From: Lachnospiraceae bacterium UBA3310
Lineage (GTDB): Bacteria; Bacillota; Clostridia; Lachnospirales; Lachnospiraceae
Reading direction: 5' to 3'
Assembly: GCA_002361355.1 (NCBI GenBank)
Contig: DESQ01000041.1
Location: 1-56,406, forward strand
DNA: 56,406 nt
The position numbers were made by a program, and so were the translations under genes. Each line of letters starts with the position of its first letter. Within the stretch, counting starts at the first letter, position 1. The notes below the pieces were generated by a model. The model was given only the letters and a program-made list of their open reading frames with translations, made no database searches and was not told the origin of the DNA. This document shows, piece after piece, positions 8,597 through 16,094 of the stretch.

Positions 8597-9496
8597 ATGG
8601 TTAAGGTAATAGGCGTGCGTTTTCGGACGGCAGGCAAGATATATTTTTTTAATCCGGGAAATTTTGAGATTAAGCAGAACGATCATGTGATCGTGGAGAC
8701 GGCAAGGGGAATTGAGTACGGTACGGTGATCAGCGCGCCGAAAGAGGTGGAGGAGGAAAAAGTCGTACAGCCCCTCAAATCGGTTCTCCGGATTGCAAAT
8801 GAGAAGGACGACGAGCAGGAGGCGGCAAACAGACAGAAGGAGAAAGAAGCGTTTAAGATTTGTCTGGAGAAGATCAGAAAACACGGCTTGCAGATGAAAC
8901 TGATCGACGCGGAATACACTTTCGACAACAACAAAGTACTTTTTTATTTTACGGCGGATGGCCGTATTGATTTCAGGGAGTTGGTTAAGGATCTGGCTTC
9001 TGTTTTTAAGACAAGAATAGAACTGCGCCAGATCGGCGTGAGGGATGAGACGAAAATTCTGGGCGGCATCGGTATCTGCGGAAGGCCTTTGTGCTGCCAC
9101 ACGCATCTTTCCGAGTTCGCGCCAGTGTCCATCAAGATGGCGAAGGAGCAGAACCTGTCTTTAAATCCGACCAAGATTTCCGGTGTCTGCGGCAGATTGA
9201 TGTGCTGTCTGAAAAACGAGGAGGAGACCTATGAGGAGCTGAACAGAAAACTCCCGAATGTGGGTGACTTTGTGACTACGGATGATGGCTTAAAAGGGGA
9301 GGTGCACAGCGTAAACGTTTTGCGCCAGCTTGTGAAGGTTGTTGTGGATGTGGGCGATGAAAAGGAGATTCAGGAATACCGGGCGGATCAGCTTCGCTTT
9401 AAGAAAAGACATGGCAAGAATCGTAAGGCGGAGCCAAACGACGCAGAATTGAAAGAGCTTGAAAAGCTGGAAAAGAAGGACGAGGCAGGAAAATAA
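8597..9496 (+). CDS. ricT: RicT/YaaT, PSP1 domain regulatory iron-sulfur protein
   Basis: Start at ATG 8597, ten bases after a perfect AGGAGG (8581-8586). The protein is 299 aa. The N-terminal region (VKVIGVRFRTAGKIYFF, then IVETARGIEYGTV) and the central Cys-rich part with CGRPLCC and CGRLMCC are typical of the PSP1 domain. In Bacillus, RicT (YaaT) joins RicA and RicF in a complex that carries [4Fe-4S] clusters and stimulates RNase Y processing, affecting sporulation and biofilm. The C-terminal 30 residues are Lys/Glu-rich and probably disordered. It lies between holB and trmN6 as in related genomes, although the yabA gene found there in Bacillus is missing. Confidence 0.93.
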   Translation: MVKVIGVRFRTAGKIYFFNPGNFEIKQNDHVIVETARGIEYGTVISAPKEVEEEKVVQPLKSVLRIANEKDDEQEAANRQKEKEAFKICLEKIRKHGLQMKLIDAEYTFDNNKVLFYFTADGRIDFRELVKDLASVFKTRIELRQIGVRDETKILGGIGICGRPLCCHTHLSEFAPVSIKMAKEQNLSLNPTKISGVCGRLMCCLKNEEETYEELNRKLPNVGDFVTTDDGLKGEVHSVNVLRQLVKVVVDVGDEKEIQEYRADQLRFKKRHGKNRKAEPNDAELKELEKLEKKDEAGK

Positions 9497-9511
9497 ATCG
9501 GAGAACGGGCT

Positions 9512-10258
9512 GTGTCGAAGCAGGATATATTTCTGAAAGAGAATGAGAGAATAGACGATTTGCAAAGAAACGGGTACTGTATTATACAGGATCCGGATCG
9601 CTTTTGTTTCGGGATGGACGCCGTGCTTTTGTCCGGCTTTGCCGCTGTGAAGGACGGGGCGCGGGTGCTGGATCTGGGAACGGGTACGGGGATTATTCCC
9701 ATTTTGCTTGAGGCAAAAACGGGTGCGGCGCATCTGACCGGACTGGAGATTCAGGCGGACAGCGCGGACATGGCAAAACGCAGTGTAGCCTTAAACGGAC
9801 TGGAAGAAAAAATAGATATTGTCACGGGAGATATTAAGGAGGCAGACAAGCTGTTTGGCGCTGCTTCCTTTGACGTTATAACCTGCAATCCGCCGTATAT
9901 GATCGGGCGGCACGGATTGAAAAATCCTGAGGATGCAAAAGCGATTGCCCGACATGAAATTCTCTGTACGCTGGAAGATGTGATATCCCAGGCGGCCAGG
10001 CTCCTTGTGCCGGGCGGGAAATTTTTTCTGGTGCATCGTCCCTTTCGCCTGGCGGAGATTATGGTGACGCTGAAAAACTATAAATTAGAACCAAAACGGA
10101 TGCGGCTTGTTTACCCCTTTGTGGATAAGGAGCCAAATATGGTTTTGCTGGAGGCGGCAAGGGGCGGCAGACCACGTATGACGGTGGAGAAGCCGCTTAT
10201 TGTGTACAGCAGTCCGGGTGTATATATGCCGGAGATCTATGAGGTGTACGGCTATTAA
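9512..10258 (+). CDS. trmN6: tRNA1(Val) adenine-N6 methyltransferase-like protein (YabB/TrmN6)
   Basis: A class I SAM-dependent methyltransferase of 248 aa starting at GTG 9512 (GGAG nearby). Motif I is LDLGTGTGIIPILL, the acidic ribose-binding residue is in GLEIQADS, and the catalytic motif is NPPY (ITCNPPYMIG), which marks N6-adenine or N5-glutamine methylation. The N-terminal QDPDRFCFGMDAVLL segment is typical of YabB/YfiC proteins that methylate A37 of tRNA1(Val). The tRNA target is inferred from family and from the yabB position next to rsmI. Confidence 0.88.
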   Translation: MSKQDIFLKENERIDDLQRNGYCIIQDPDRFCFGMDAVLLSGFAAVKDGARVLDLGTGTGIIPILLEAKTGAAHLTGLEIQADSADMAKRSVALNGLEEKIDIVTGDIKEADKLFGAASFDVITCNPPYMIGRHGLKNPEDAKAIARHEILCTLEDVISQAARLLVPGGKFFLVHRPFRLAEIMVTLKNYKLEPKRMRLVYPFVDKEPNMVLLEAARGGRPRMTVEKPLIVYSSPGVYMPEIYEVYGY

Positions 10259-10279
10259 GGCGAATTTGGGAGGATGGGA

Positions 10280-11122
10280 ATGTCGGGAATGCTATATTTG
10301 TGTGCGACGCCGATCGGGAATTTGGGCGATATGTCGCAGCGGGTGACAGAGACTCTCGGCAGTGTGGATTTGATTGCCGCCGAGGATACGCGAAACAGTA
10401 TTAAGCTGTTGAACCATTTCGGGATCAGAACTTCTATGACAAGCTATCATGAATATAATAAAGTAGAAAAAGCGGACTATCTTGTGGAACAGTTATTGCA
10501 GGGAAAGAACGTGGCGCTGATTTCGGATGCGGGCACACCGGGCATTTCCGATCCGGGAGAGGTACTTGTGCAGAAGTGTCAGGAGGCGGGCATCCGCGTT
10601 ACCGCCCTGCCGGGCCCCGCGGCTTGTATTACGGCGCTTACCCTGTCGGGGCTTCCTGCCAGAAGGTTCTGTTTTGAGGGCTTTCTGCCTTCGGATAAAA
10701 AGGAGAAGGCGCAGATCCTCTCGGAACTTAAGGAGGAATCCCGAACGATCCTTATTTATGAGGCGCCCCATCATCTGGTGAGGACGCTGCAGGAGCTGTA
10801 TGAAACACTGGGAGACCGCAGGATCACGCTCTGCAGGGAGCTGACGAAAAAATTTGAGACGATACTGCCCACAACCATAGGGGAGGCGCTTTCCCGCTAT
10901 GAGACGGAGGAACCCCGCGGAGAGTATGTGCTTGTGGTAGAGGGAAAGAGTCTGCGGCAAAAGAAGGAGGAGCAGCAGGCATCCTGGCAGAGCATGACTA
11001 TAGAGGAACATATGGCTTTTTATGCGGAAGGGGGAATGGAGGAAAAGGCAGCTATGAAGCAGGTCGCGAAAGACCGTGGCGTGCCCAAACGAGAAATTTA
11101 TCAATATTTATTAGCAAAGTGA
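10280..11122 (+). CDS. rsmI: 16S rRNA 2'-O-ribose C1402 methyltransferase
   Basis: Start at ATG 10280, six bases after GGGAGG; ATG 10274 directly abuts that site. The protein (280 aa) is a tetrapyrrole-methylase-fold enzyme. It has the RsmI marks LYLCATPIGNLGDMS, AAEDTRNSIKLLNHF, SDAGTPGISDPG and LPGPAACITALTLSGLP. RsmI adds the 2'-O-methyl at C1402 of 16S rRNA together with RsmH. It closes the housekeeping operon; a new promoter follows just after its stop. Confidence 0.95.
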   Translation: MSGMLYLCATPIGNLGDMSQRVTETLGSVDLIAAEDTRNSIKLLNHFGIRTSMTSYHEYNKVEKADYLVEQLLQGKNVALISDAGTPGISDPGEVLVQKCQEAGIRVTALPGPAACITALTLSGLPARRFCFEGFLPSDKKEKAQILSELKEESRTILIYEAPHHLVRTLQELYETLGDRRITLCRELTKKFETILPTTIGEALSRYETEEPRGEYVLVVEGKSLRQKKEEQQASWQSMTIEEHMAFYAEGGMEEKAAMKQVAKDRGVPKREIYQYLLAK

Positions 11123-11155
11123 TTGACAAAACTGACAGAATCCGTAAAATTATGA

Positions 11156-11184
11156 TTGACAAACAGTGGGACAGATCATATACT
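11156..11184 (+). promoter_or_regulatory. sigma-A-type promoter of the fab cluster
   Basis: TTGACA (11156-11161) and TATACT (11179-11184) are separated by 17 bases. The -10 box overlaps the left end of the palindrome at 11182, so a bound regulator would block RNA polymerase. A second TTGACA lies at 11123-11128 without a clear partner. Confidence 0.85.
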
Positions 11185-11198
11185 TTGAATATCAAAGT
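11182..11198. promoter_or_regulatory. FabT-like operator palindrome upstream of acpP
   Basis: ACTTTGAATATCAAAGT is a perfect inverted repeat: 7-base arms ACTTTGA/TCAAAGT around ATA. It closely resembles the FabT (MarR family) operator known from streptococci, ANTTTGATTATCAAATT, and sits on the -10 box of the acpP promoter. The regulator is not encoded in this window. Confidence 0.75.
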
Positions 11199-11228
11199 AT
11201 CTTAAACGGCGAAAAGGAGAACAGGAAA

Positions 11229-11462
11229 ATGTTAGAGAGAGTTATCGAGATCATTCAGGAGCAGTTAAACTTGGACGGCGTGGAGATCACGGAGGATTCT
11301 TCCTTCAAAGAGGATCTGGGTGCGGATTCTCTGGATTTATTTGAGCTGGTTATGGCTTTCGAGGAGGAGTACGGCGTAGAGATTCCTTCTGAGGATTTAG
11401 AGCAGATCACAACTGTAGGCGCGGTTGTAGAATATATGAAGAGCAAAGGCGTAGAGGCGTAA
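11229..11462 (+). CDS. acpP: acyl carrier protein
   Basis: A 77-aa acidic four-helix protein. The phosphopantetheine attachment serine is S34 in the conserved GADSLDLFEL. The start ATG 11229 is preceded by AAGGAG. It carries the growing acyl chain as a thioester for all enzymes of the cluster. It is the first gene after the promoter/operator, as expected for the FASII unit. A 43-base gap separates it from fabK. Confidence 0.96.
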   Translation: MLERVIEIIQEQLNLDGVEITEDSSFKEDLGADSLDLFELVMAFEEEYGVEIPSEDLEQITTVGAVVEYMKSKGVEA

Positions 11463-11505
11463 GGTACGTCTTTCGGTGGCTTTCACAGAAAGGCGGTTTA
11501 TAAGA

Positions 11506-12429
11506 ATGAAAACAAAGATTACAGAGCTTTTGGGAATCGAGTATCCGATTCTGCAGGGCGGTATGGCCTGGGTCGCTGAGTATCATCTGGCGGCGGCAGC
11601 GTCGGAGGCGGGCGCGTTGGGAATTATCGGTGCGGGCGGCGCACCGGCGGCTTTTGTGCGGGAACAGGTGCAGAAGACGAAAGAGCTGACAAATAAGCCC
11701 TTTGGGGTGAATGTGATGCTCATGAACCCTGAGGCGGATGATATCGCCAGGATGATCGTGGAAGAGGGCGTCAAGGTGGTGACCACCGGCGCGGGTAATC
11801 CAGGCAAGTACATGGCGATGTGGAAGGAAGCGGGGATCAAAGTGATTCCTGTGGTGGCGAGCGTTGCCCTTGCGAAGATGATGGAGCGCGCGGGCGCAGA
11901 CGCTGTCATTGCGGAAGGCATGGAATCCGGCGGCCATATCGGCGAGGCAACCACAATGACTCTTGTACCGCAGGTGGTGGACGCGGTGAGCGTTCCCGTG
12001 ATCGCGGCGGGCGGTATTGCGGATGGCAGAGGCTTTGCCGCAGCGATGATGCTGGGCGCGGAGGCTGTGCAGATTGGCACAAGGTTCCTTGTGGCTAAGG
12101 AATGTACCGTACATGAGAATTACAAAAAGAAAGTGATAGCGGCGAAGGACATTGACTCCGAAGTGACTGGCCGGTCAAACGGACACCCGGTTCGCCAGAT
12201 CCGCAATAAGCTGACCAGAGAGTATCTGCAGATGGAGAAGGACGGCGCGTCCTTTGAGGAGATGGAAAAACTGACATTGGGCTCTCTGCGTAAGGCTGTC
12301 GTGGAGGGCGATATGGTATCGGGAACTATCATGGCGGGACAGATTGCCGGGATGGTAAAGAAGGAGCAGACCTGTGCGGAGATCGTTCAGGAAATTATAG
12401 CGGAAGCCGGGGCGCTTTTAAACAGCTAA
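11506..12429 (+). CDS. fabK: enoyl-ACP reductase II (FMN-dependent)
   Basis: A TIM-barrel flavoprotein of 307 aa starting at ATG 11506. Family marks are ILQGGMAWVAEYHLAAAAS near the N-terminus, NKPFGVNVMLMNP, GMESGGHIGE with the catalytic-site His, and VIAAGGIADGRG plus GAEAVQIGTRF for FMN phosphate binding. FabK reduces trans-2-enoyl-ACP to acyl-ACP with NAD(P)H and replaces FabI, as in streptococci and many Clostridia. A paralogue lies later in the cluster at 16095. A terminator and a second FabT-like site follow the gene. Confidence 0.94.
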   Translation: MKTKITELLGIEYPILQGGMAWVAEYHLAAAASEAGALGIIGAGGAPAAFVREQVQKTKELTNKPFGVNVMLMNPEADDIARMIVEEGVKVVTTGAGNPGKYMAMWKEAGIKVIPVVASVALAKMMERAGADAVIAEGMESGGHIGEATTMTLVPQVVDAVSVPVIAAGGIADGRGFAAAMMLGAEAVQIGTRFLVAKECTVHENYKKKVIAAKDIDSEVTGRSNGHPVRQIRNKLTREYLQMEKDGASFEEMEKLTLGSLRKAVVEGDMVSGTIMAGQIAGMVKKEQTCAEIVQEIIAEAGALLNS

Positions 12430-12433
12430 GATG

Positions 12434-12461
12434 AGGCAGGCTGTGAGGCTTGCCTTTTTTT
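12434..12461 (+). terminator. terminator after fabK
   Basis: The arms AGGCAGGC and GCTTGCCT form an eight-pair stem with one G-T pair and a short loop, followed by a run of seven T. It separates acpP-fabK from fabD and may be partial, since the same regulator site recurs right after it. Confidence 0.75.
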
Positions 12462-12471
12462 ACGGATAATT

Positions 12472-12488
12472 ACTTTGAAATTCAAAAT
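12472..12488. promoter_or_regulatory. second FabT-like operator, upstream of fabD
   Basis: ACTTTGAAATTCAAAAT has arms ACTTTGA and TCAAAAT around AAT: the same palindrome as at 11182 with one mismatched arm position. It lies 48 bases before the fabD start and just after the fabK terminator, so fabD and following genes probably have their own regulated promoter. I cannot name clear -35/-10 boxes here. Confidence 0.65.
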
Positions 12489-12535
12489 ATTTGGATCTCT
12501 TTGGGGAAACATTTAGGAAAGGAAGGTATTCTATT

Positions 12536-13453
12536 ATGGGAAAGACAGCTTTTATGTTCCCGGGACAGGGAGCACAGTATGTGGGGATGGGAAAGGATTT
12601 TTACGAGCAGATTCCGGTTTGTAAAGAAATGTTTGAACTGGCTGGCAAGGCAAGCGGCCTTGACGTGGTGGCTCTCTGCTTCGAGGAGAATGAACAGATC
12701 AATATTACGGAATATACCCAGATTGCGATGCTGGCGGCGGAAGTTGCCATGTTGAAGGCAGTGGAGGAGAAGGGTGTGAAACCGGATGTGACAGGGGGCT
12801 TAAGCCTTGGTGAGTACGGCGCCCTTGTGGCAAGCGGCGTGATGAGCCCTGAGGATGTGTTTCGGGTGGTGCGTAAGCGCGGTATTTATATGCAGGAGGC
12901 AGTGCCGCAGGGCGGCGCTATGGTGGCGGTGCTTGGTCTTGATACGGCGGTGATCGAGAAGGTCTGCGAGGAGACGGAAGGCTGTGTGACCATTGCAAAT
13001 TATAATTGCCCCGGACAGATCGTCATTACAGGAGAGGAGGGCGCGGCGCAGGCGGCGGTGGAGAAGCTGACGGCGGCAGGGGCGAAAAGATGCGTCAAGC
13101 TGAATGTGAGCGGGCCTTTTCATTCTCCCCTTCTTGTGGGTGCAGGCAAGAAACTTGCCACGGAACTTGAGAAGGTGGAGATCCATGATATTGCCATTCC
13201 TTATATCGCCAATGTGACGGCGGATTATGTGGCGGATAAAGAGCAGGTAAAGCCACTTTTGGAGAAACAGGTGTCTTCCTCAGTGAGATGGCAGCAGACC
13301 GTGGAGCGGATGATTGCGGACGGCGTGGATACTTTTATCGAGATCGGGCCGGGAAAGACGCTGTCCGGATTTATGCGGAAAATCAATCGGGACATGAAAG
13401 TGATCAACATAGAGAAAGTGGAAGATCTGAGTAAACTGGATGAATTGGTGTAA
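12536..13453 (+). CDS. fabD: malonyl-CoA:ACP transacylase
   Basis: The start ATG 12536 follows GGAAGG. The protein (305 aa) has the FabD fold marks: MFPGQGAQYVGMG (7-19), the nucleophile serine S90 in GLSLGEYGA, the RKRG arginine at about 115-117 that holds the malonyl carboxylate, and H196 in GPFHSPLL. It moves malonyl from CoA to AcpP. The usual GHSLGE reads GLSLGE, so the residue before the nucleophile is Leu rather than His, a variant known in some Firmicutes. It sits 14 bases before fabG. Confidence 0.95.
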   Translation: MGKTAFMFPGQGAQYVGMGKDFYEQIPVCKEMFELAGKASGLDVVALCFEENEQINITEYTQIAMLAAEVAMLKAVEEKGVKPDVTGGLSLGEYGALVASGVMSPEDVFRVVRKRGIYMQEAVPQGGAMVAVLGLDTAVIEKVCEETEGCVTIANYNCPGQIVITGEEGAAQAAVEKLTAAGAKRCVKLNVSGPFHSPLLVGAGKKLATELEKVEIHDIAIPYIANVTADYVADKEQVKPLLEKQVSSSVRWQQTVERMIADGVDTFIEIGPGKTLSGFMRKINRDMKVINIEKVEDLSKLDELV

Positions 13454-13467
13454 GGAAGGAGCAAAAT

Positions 13468-14208
13468 ATGCTGACAGGTAAGGTAGCGCTTGTGACCGGA
13501 GCAGGACGGGGAATCGGCAGAGAGATCGCATTGACACTGGCGGAGTACGGCGCGGATGTGATTGTGAATTACAACGGCTCTAAGGAAAAGGCTGAAGAAG
13601 TGGTAGAAAAGATTAAGGCGATGGGAAGGAAAGCGGTCGCCGTGCAGTGCAGCGTGGCGGACTTTGAAGCCTGCGGGAAGATGATTACCGACATGCTTGC
13701 CGAGTTCGGGCGCATTGACATTCTGGTGAATAATGCAGGGATCACAAAGGACAATCTGATGATTAAGATGACGGAAGGGGATTTTGATGCGGTCATTGAT
13801 ACGAATTTGAAGGGCACATTCAATACCATGAAGCATATGTACCGCCCTTTTTTAAAGCAGAAAGCCGGCAGGATCATCAATCTCTCCTCCGTTACAGGTA
13901 TTTTGGGCAATGCGGGACAGGCGAACTATGCGGCTTCCAAGGCGGGCGTGATCGGGCTGACAAAATCTATGGCGAGGGAACTTGCCAGCAGAAATATTAC
14001 GGTGAATGCGGTGGCGCCTGGCTTTATCGATACGGATATGACACAGGCCATGACAGATACGGCGAAGGAGGCGACAGTGGCGCAGATTCCGCTTAAGCGT
14101 GTGGGCTCGACCAGAGACGTTGCGGAGGCGGTTGCGTTTCTGGCCAGCGACAGGGCGTCTTATATTACAGGGCAGGTACTCTCGGTAGACGGCGGTATGG
14201 CGATGTAA
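13468..14208 (+). CDS. fabG: 3-oxoacyl-ACP reductase
   Basis: A 246-aa short-chain dehydrogenase. The NADPH-binding loop is TGAGRGIG (10-17), NNAG lies at 88-91, and the catalytic set is N113, S141, Y154 and K158 (YAASK). The C-terminal region has the FabG pattern APGFIDTDMT and ITGQVLSVDGGMAM. It reduces 3-ketoacyl-ACP to 3-hydroxyacyl-ACP. It starts 14 bases after fabD. A 181-base structured spacer with flanking direct repeats separates it from fabF. Confidence 0.96.
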   Translation: MLTGKVALVTGAGRGIGREIALTLAEYGADVIVNYNGSKEKAEEVVEKIKAMGRKAVAVQCSVADFEACGKMITDMLAEFGRIDILVNNAGITKDNLMIKMTEGDFDAVIDTNLKGTFNTMKHMYRPFLKQKAGRIINLSSVTGILGNAGQANYAASKAGVIGLTKSMARELASRNITVNAVAPGFIDTDMTQAMTDTAKEATVAQIPLKRVGSTRDVAEAVAFLASDRASYITGQVLSVDGGMAM

Positions 14209-14209
14209 C

Positions 14210-14349
14210 AGCCGCGAAAGAAAAACAAGCGACGCAAAGCGGCATTTGTTTTTCGGCGGCGTTAACGAGCAAACGTCCGATGGAATCGGACAGGGAGCGC
14301 GGCAGCGCGTGTTTGCGAGTCTATGAAGCCGCGAAAGGAAAAACAAGCG
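14210..14349 (+). repeat. direct-repeat-flanked structured element between fabG and fabF
   Basis: Two copies of AGCCGCGAAAG(G)AAAAACAAGCG (14210-14231 and 14327-14349), differing by one inserted G and the last base, flank about 95 bases. Inside, GCAAAC (14269-14274) pairs with GTTTGC (14311-14316) and encloses two hairpins: GTCCGAT/ATCGGAC (loop GGA) and GCGC/GCGC (loop GGCA). The fold is thus a possible three-way junction. No reading frame or ribosome binding site is seen in it. It could be a small mobile/REP-like element or an mRNA processing structure. Confidence 0.6.
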
Positions 14350-14389
14350 GATCTGAGCAGGGAAACAGGAAAGGAGTCAGAACAATAAA

Positions 14390-15625
14390 ATGAGCAGAAG
14401 AGTGGTAGTAACGGGTATGGGAGCAATTACTCCCATCGGATTGAGCGTTAGCGAGTTTTGGGAGAGTGTGAAACAGGGAAAGATCGGTTTCGCACCAATC
14501 ACGAAATTTGACGCGACGGATTTTAAATGTAAGCTGGCGGCGGAGGTCAAGGGTTTTGAGGGAAAGAATTACATGGACTTCAAAGCGGCCAAGAGAATGG
14601 AGCTGTTTTCCCAGTATGCGGTAGCGGCCACAAAGGAAGCCATGGAGGATGCGGGGCTTGATATGGAAAAGGAAGATCCTTACCGCGTGGGGGTGGCGGT
14701 AGGTTCAGGCACAGGCTCCCTGCAGGCGATGGAACGTGCGCACAGCAGACTTCTGGAGAAGGGGCCCGGCAGGATTGAACCGCTTTTTGTGCCGCTTACC
14801 ATTTCCAATATGGCGGCGGGCAACGTGTCGATTCAGTTTGGGCTTAAAGGTAAGAGCATCAACGTGGTGACGGCATGTGCGACAGGTACGAACTCGATCG
14901 GCGAAGCATTCCGCTCCATTCAGTACGGCGATGCGGATGTGATGGTGGCAGGCGGTACGGAAGGCAGCGTGTGTCCCATCGGCATCGGCGGTTTTTCTGC
15001 ATTGACGGCATTGTCCTTCTCTGAGGATCCTGAGCGGTGTTCGATTCCTTTTGACAAGGAGAGAAACGGCTTTGTCATGGGAGAAGGCGCAGGCATTGTG
15101 GTGCTTGAGGAGTTGGAGCATGCGAAGGCAAGAGGCGCGAAGATTTATGCGGAAGTAGCCGGATACGGCTGCTCTTCCGACGCGTTCCACATCACTTCCC
15201 CTGCGGAGGACGGCGCGGGCGCGGCGAAAGCCATGGAGTACGCCATCAAAGATGCGGGTTTAACCACGGACGATATCACTTATATCAATGCGCATGGAAC
15301 CAGCACGCACCATAACGATCTCTTCGAGACGAGGGCGATTAAGCTGCTCTTTGGCGACCATGCGAAAGACCTTAAGATTAACTCTACAAAGTCCATGGTA
15401 GGGCATCTTCTGGGCGCGGCAGGCGCGATTGAGTTTGTCACCTGTGTGAAGGAGCTGCAGGAAGGCTATATTCACAGGACGGTGGGCTATCAGGTGCCTG
15501 ACGAGGAGTGCGATCTGAATTACTGTAAAGAGCCTTATGAGGAGGAGTTCGCGTATGCGCTGTCCAATTCGTTAGGATTTGGCGGGCATAACGCGAGCCT
15601 GTTGGTGAAAAAGTACGACGAATAA
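14390..15625 (+). CDS. fabF: 3-oxoacyl-ACP synthase II
   Basis: A thiolase-fold enzyme of 411 aa with the KAS II catalytic set: C163 in VVTACATGTNSIGEAF, H302 in NAHGTSTHHND, K334 and H339 in NSTKSMVGHLLGAAGAIE. It condenses malonyl-ACP with acyl-ACP to lengthen the chain. The start ATG 14390 follows AAAGGAG. There is no fabB-type sequence in the cluster, so FabF is the only elongating synthase here. FabZ begins 22 bases downstream. Confidence 0.96.
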   Translation: MSRRVVVTGMGAITPIGLSVSEFWESVKQGKIGFAPITKFDATDFKCKLAAEVKGFEGKNYMDFKAAKRMELFSQYAVAATKEAMEDAGLDMEKEDPYRVGVAVGSGTGSLQAMERAHSRLLEKGPGRIEPLFVPLTISNMAAGNVSIQFGLKGKSINVVTACATGTNSIGEAFRSIQYGDADVMVAGGTEGSVCPIGIGGFSALTALSFSEDPERCSIPFDKERNGFVMGEGAGIVVLEELEHAKARGAKIYAEVAGYGCSSDAFHITSPAEDGAGAAKAMEYAIKDAGLTTDDITYINAHGTSTHHNDLFETRAIKLLFGDHAKDLKINSTKSMVGHLLGAAGAIEFVTCVKELQEGYIHRTVGYQVPDEECDLNYCKEPYEEEFAYALSNSLGFGGHNASLLVKKYDE

Positions 15626-15647
15626 AACAGGAATGGAGGAAAATGAG

Positions 15648-16082
15648 ATGTCTTTGATGACAGCGAAAGAGATCATGGAGATCATTCCCCACAGACAGCC
15701 CTTTATGCTGATCGATACGATTGAGGAGTTGGAAGAGGGAAAGAAGGTTGTGGCGAAGAAGTGTGTTTCCTATAACGAACCTTTTTTTGCGGGGCATTTT
15801 CCGGGAGAGCCGGTTATGCCGGGTGTGCTTATCATTGAGGCGCTTGCGCAGACGGGGGCGGTGGCGATTTTAAGCCAGCCTGAGTTTAAAGGGAAGACAG
15901 CGTATTTTGCGGCTATCAACAACGCCAAGTTTAAAGGCAAGGTTGTACCCGGCGATGTGCTTATGTTAGAGACGGAAATTATTAAGGTGAAGGGCCCCAT
16001 CGGCGTAGGCGCGGGAAAAGCTTATGTGGATGGTAAACTGGTGGCGCAGGCAGAACTGACATTTGCCATCGGGGAGGCATAA
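15648..16082 (+). CDS. fabZ: 3-hydroxyacyl-ACP dehydratase
   Basis: I choose ATG 15648, with GGAGG eight bases upstream; ATG 15633 in frame would place that site inside the coding region. The protein is 144 aa, hot-dog fold. It has IIPHRQPFMLID near the N-terminus and the active site FFAGHFPGEPVMPGVLIIEALAQTG with H50 and E64. It dehydrates 3-hydroxyacyl-ACP to enoyl-ACP for FabK. Next gene starts 12 bases later. Confidence 0.96.
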   Translation: MSLMTAKEIMEIIPHRQPFMLIDTIEELEEGKKVVAKKCVSYNEPFFAGHFPGEPVMPGVLIIEALAQTGAVAILSQPEFKGKTAYFAAINNAKFKGKVVPGDVLMLETEIIKVKGPIGVGAGKAYVDGKLVAQAELTFAIGEA

Positions 16083-16094
16083 AGGAGGCGCCGG

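Noticed and set aside
10493..11104. Long open frame antisense to rsmI
   Set aside because: A shadow of rsmI codon use; no start signal and low-complexity Leu/His/Arg composition.
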